Of a stretch of DNA of 64,000 nt, positions 62,501 through 64,000 are shown in pieces. The stretch is from Styela clava (lineage: Eukaryota > Chordata > Ascidiacea > Stolidobranchia > Styelidae), in the NCBI RefSeq assembly GCF_964204865.1, contig NC_135251.1, forward strand, positions 9,114,001 through 9,178,000. Direction: 5' to 3'. Under the pieces are notes generated by a model. That model made no database searches. It had not been told where the DNA came from and saw only the letters and a program-made list of their open reading frames with translations. The position numbers were made by a program, and so were the translations under genes. Every line of letters starts with the position of its first letter. Within the stretch, counting starts at the first letter, position 1.

Positions 62501-63264
62501 ATCGATAAGTCTTCGGTCTCCGACTGATATTTTTCTGAGTTTTTTCATATTTCTCGATTTGCAATAACTAGTTTTCATTTTTCCTCTCTTGGAACATAAA
62601 TTATACAACTAATATTTTTTCAAATACATATGTTTGAAAGTAGTATCAAAGCTTTTTGATATTTATTCCGGAAAAAATGAATATCCGGAACTCTTCACGA
62701 GTCACCGTCGGGTAAAATTATTAATTAGCTTTCTCATGCACAATGTCAGAAAATATACTTTACTGAGAAAACAAACTGTAACAAAATAAATTGAATAACA
62801 AAATAAGCTATAACCATATATGTGATCTTAAGTCAAATATTATTCAAAATAAAAGTTTTATTCCATGGCTCTATAGAATACTTTAAGATTTCTTAAATTT
62901 CTTCAAATTTGATTTACAATTAAATTTGAATACATTTTTAACCTCCAGAAATCGGTCACAAGAACGACAACATCAGACCAATACTCGTGCTATGAACAGC
63001 CCCTTACCAGTTCCAACGCCAACTCCTTTGTATGAAGAAGTGAATAATCCACTACCCGTGACTGAAGTTGGAGCAACATCGCAAATCATGATACCAATAG
63101 ATAACGCAGGATATTTGTCTTCCATTAATGTTAATACGTCACGTACAAGGAATACCCAGGCATCCCCACAAGCTGTGATGGCATCATCAAGTCAAGGTGA
63201 ATATGAAGTTGCGTATGTAAATGCGCCCGAATCTGATTATATTACTCCAGAAACTTTGCACTAA
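59549..63264 (+). CDS. CUB-like type I signalling receptor 5 (365 aa)
   Basis: Exons 59549-59591, 60368-60607, 60965-61180, 62059-62341 and 62949-63264, identical in length to receptor 2. The domain order is the same: signal peptide, CUB-like domain (24-94), Cys-rich region (95-166), stalk, TM helix about 234-253, and a tail with YEEV, YLSS, YEVA, YVNA and YITP. By eye it differs from receptor 2 at 19 coding bases, 14 of them changing the amino acid. All seven differences in exon 2 are replacements (I to R, P to S, D to E, L to R, K to R, R to Q twice). Exon 4 has one silent change. The role is as for receptor 2; the altered surface charge of the CUB-like domain suggests a different or shifted ligand preference. 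Confidence 0.8.
59806..60123 (+). rRNA. 28S rRNA fragment inserted in receptor 5 intron 1
   Basis: Segmental copy of the fragment at 32643, with about four base differences. It was present before the block duplication. Confidence 0.9.
61461..61730. mobile_element. hAT-like miniature element in receptor 5 intron 3
   Basis: Left end CAGTGATTCTCAAATAGTAG preceded by ATCTAGTA; the right end is followed by GTCTAGTA, so TCTAGTA is duplicated as expected of a hAT target site. The right terminus, reverse-complemented, contains TGGTACTCAAAA, an imperfect match to the left end. It has an internal deletion relative to block I. Confidence 0.7.
62365..62530. repeat. dispersed repeat in receptor 5 intron 4
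   Basis: Block II copy of the element at 35240. Confidence 0.65.
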
Positions 63265-64000
63265 AATACGATTTTGTTCTGTATTCTAAAACAGACGAAC
63301 TGCTAATATTTGTATCGGAAATACATTGTATAGACTATTTTTGACCTTAGTAAGATGGCGGCCCTGATGTGAAATTTCGTTCTGATTCTTGAACGATTTC
63401 GACTGAAAATATTTGAAAAAGAAATATGTTAACTAGACTATTTATATAGCCTCATGGAGATGGAGCATCGGACTTTTCACTATTAAATCAAAGGACGATA
63501 AACAAATTTTATTTTACGTTCTCCATTATGCTCTTAGAACTTTGGTTCTTGAGGCGGTGTCAGCGGTCGCTTAGATGTCACAAAGCAACTTTAGGGAGAG
63601 CACAAAGAAATTTTGACTTTGACACAGTAAAACATGAATTGCAAGAATAATTTTCCAATGCTTGTTTCCTAGTGTGTCTCTCTTTGATACGTTACTCGGT
63701 ATTAAAACAAAATTTCAAAACATTATGGAAACGAAACATGATATGAAAGTTGTACTTTCCCAAACAAAACTCAAAATAGATGACTTTGTGAAATACAAGC
63801 AATTGCACTTATCACTTTGAACTGCAATGATGACATGCATTGAATGAATGCTTGATATCAAGCGTTGCTTTGCTGCTTGACTTTAATTCTTCAGTGGACC
63901 GCGAGTCATCAAAAAATTGTACGGTGACCGTTATGCATATTTTTTCAAAAAGTTCGAGTACTAATGTTTTAGAAAGGCAATCAATTAACGCCAACCATAC
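63265..64000. other. 3' flank of receptor 5
   Basis: Collinear with 36136-36871. No gene seen; the minus-strand frame at 63812-63994 matches one in block I but has no other support. Confidence 0.45.

Larger units (their letters stand above)
50268..64000. repeat. segmental duplication, block II (runs off the window)
   Basis: Near-identical copy of block I, with receptors 4 and 5 in the places of 1 and 2. Main differences: a ~1.1 kb transposon at 56180-57295 present only here, the exon 3/intron 3 deletion present only in block I, and small indels. Position 64000 corresponds to about 36871. Confidence 0.9.

Noticed and set aside
1-64000. CRISPR arrays, bacterial operons, tRNA genes
   Set aside because: No regular spacer arrays, no operon-like gene packing and no tRNA-like A/B box pairs were seen; the genes have introns.

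Overview
The window is animal nuclear DNA: AT-rich, with short coding exons bounded by GT-AG introns, several transposon remnants and tandem gene duplications, and no prokaryotic features. Gene style (compact multi-exon genes, tetraspan and CUB-like receptor families) fits a marine invertebrate deuterostome. An ascidian tunicate is my best guess, but that is inference and not proven by the sequence.

Layout. (1) 1.2-9.2 kb, minus strand: an 11-exon atlastin/GBP-like dynamin-family GTPase with P-loop, DTQG and RD motifs, whose introns carry a hAT-like miniature transposon and other repeats. (2) 9.2-15.3 kb: gene-poor AT-rich DNA. (3) 15.3-24.7 kb: two tandem units (A, B), each with a 3-exon gene for a small four-pass, claudin/PMP22-like membrane protein. 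A third unit (C) lies at 45.6-50.2 kb. (4) 26.7-45.5 kb: three tandem units, each with a 5-exon gene for a type I receptor: signal peptide, CUB-like domain, Cys-rich membrane-proximal domain, Thr/Ser/Pro stalk, one TM helix, and a ~105-110-residue tail with tyrosine motifs. Receptor 1 is broken by a deletion, receptor 2 is intact, and receptor 3 is a pseudogene. (5) 50.3-64.0 kb: a recent segmental copy of 24.7-36.9 kb, carrying intact receptors 4 (copy of 1) and 5 (copy of 2). It runs off the right edge.

Interest. The receptors look like a fast-evolving, duplicating family of cell-surface signalling receptors interleaved with a tetraspan family. Between receptors 2 and 5, all seven differences in the CUB-like exon change an amino acid, while the stalk/TM exon has one silent change. 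Tails fall into two types: receptor 4 has a YxxM motif and an RxxPxxP motif, receptors 2/5 have a YxN motif. Skipping exon 3 would create an immediate stop and so a soluble CUB-only form. This is the architecture expected of innate immune or self/non-self receptors, but function is inferred only. A piece of 28S rRNA sits in intron 1 of receptors 2 and 5. Two transposon insertions can be dated from filled and empty sites among the copies.
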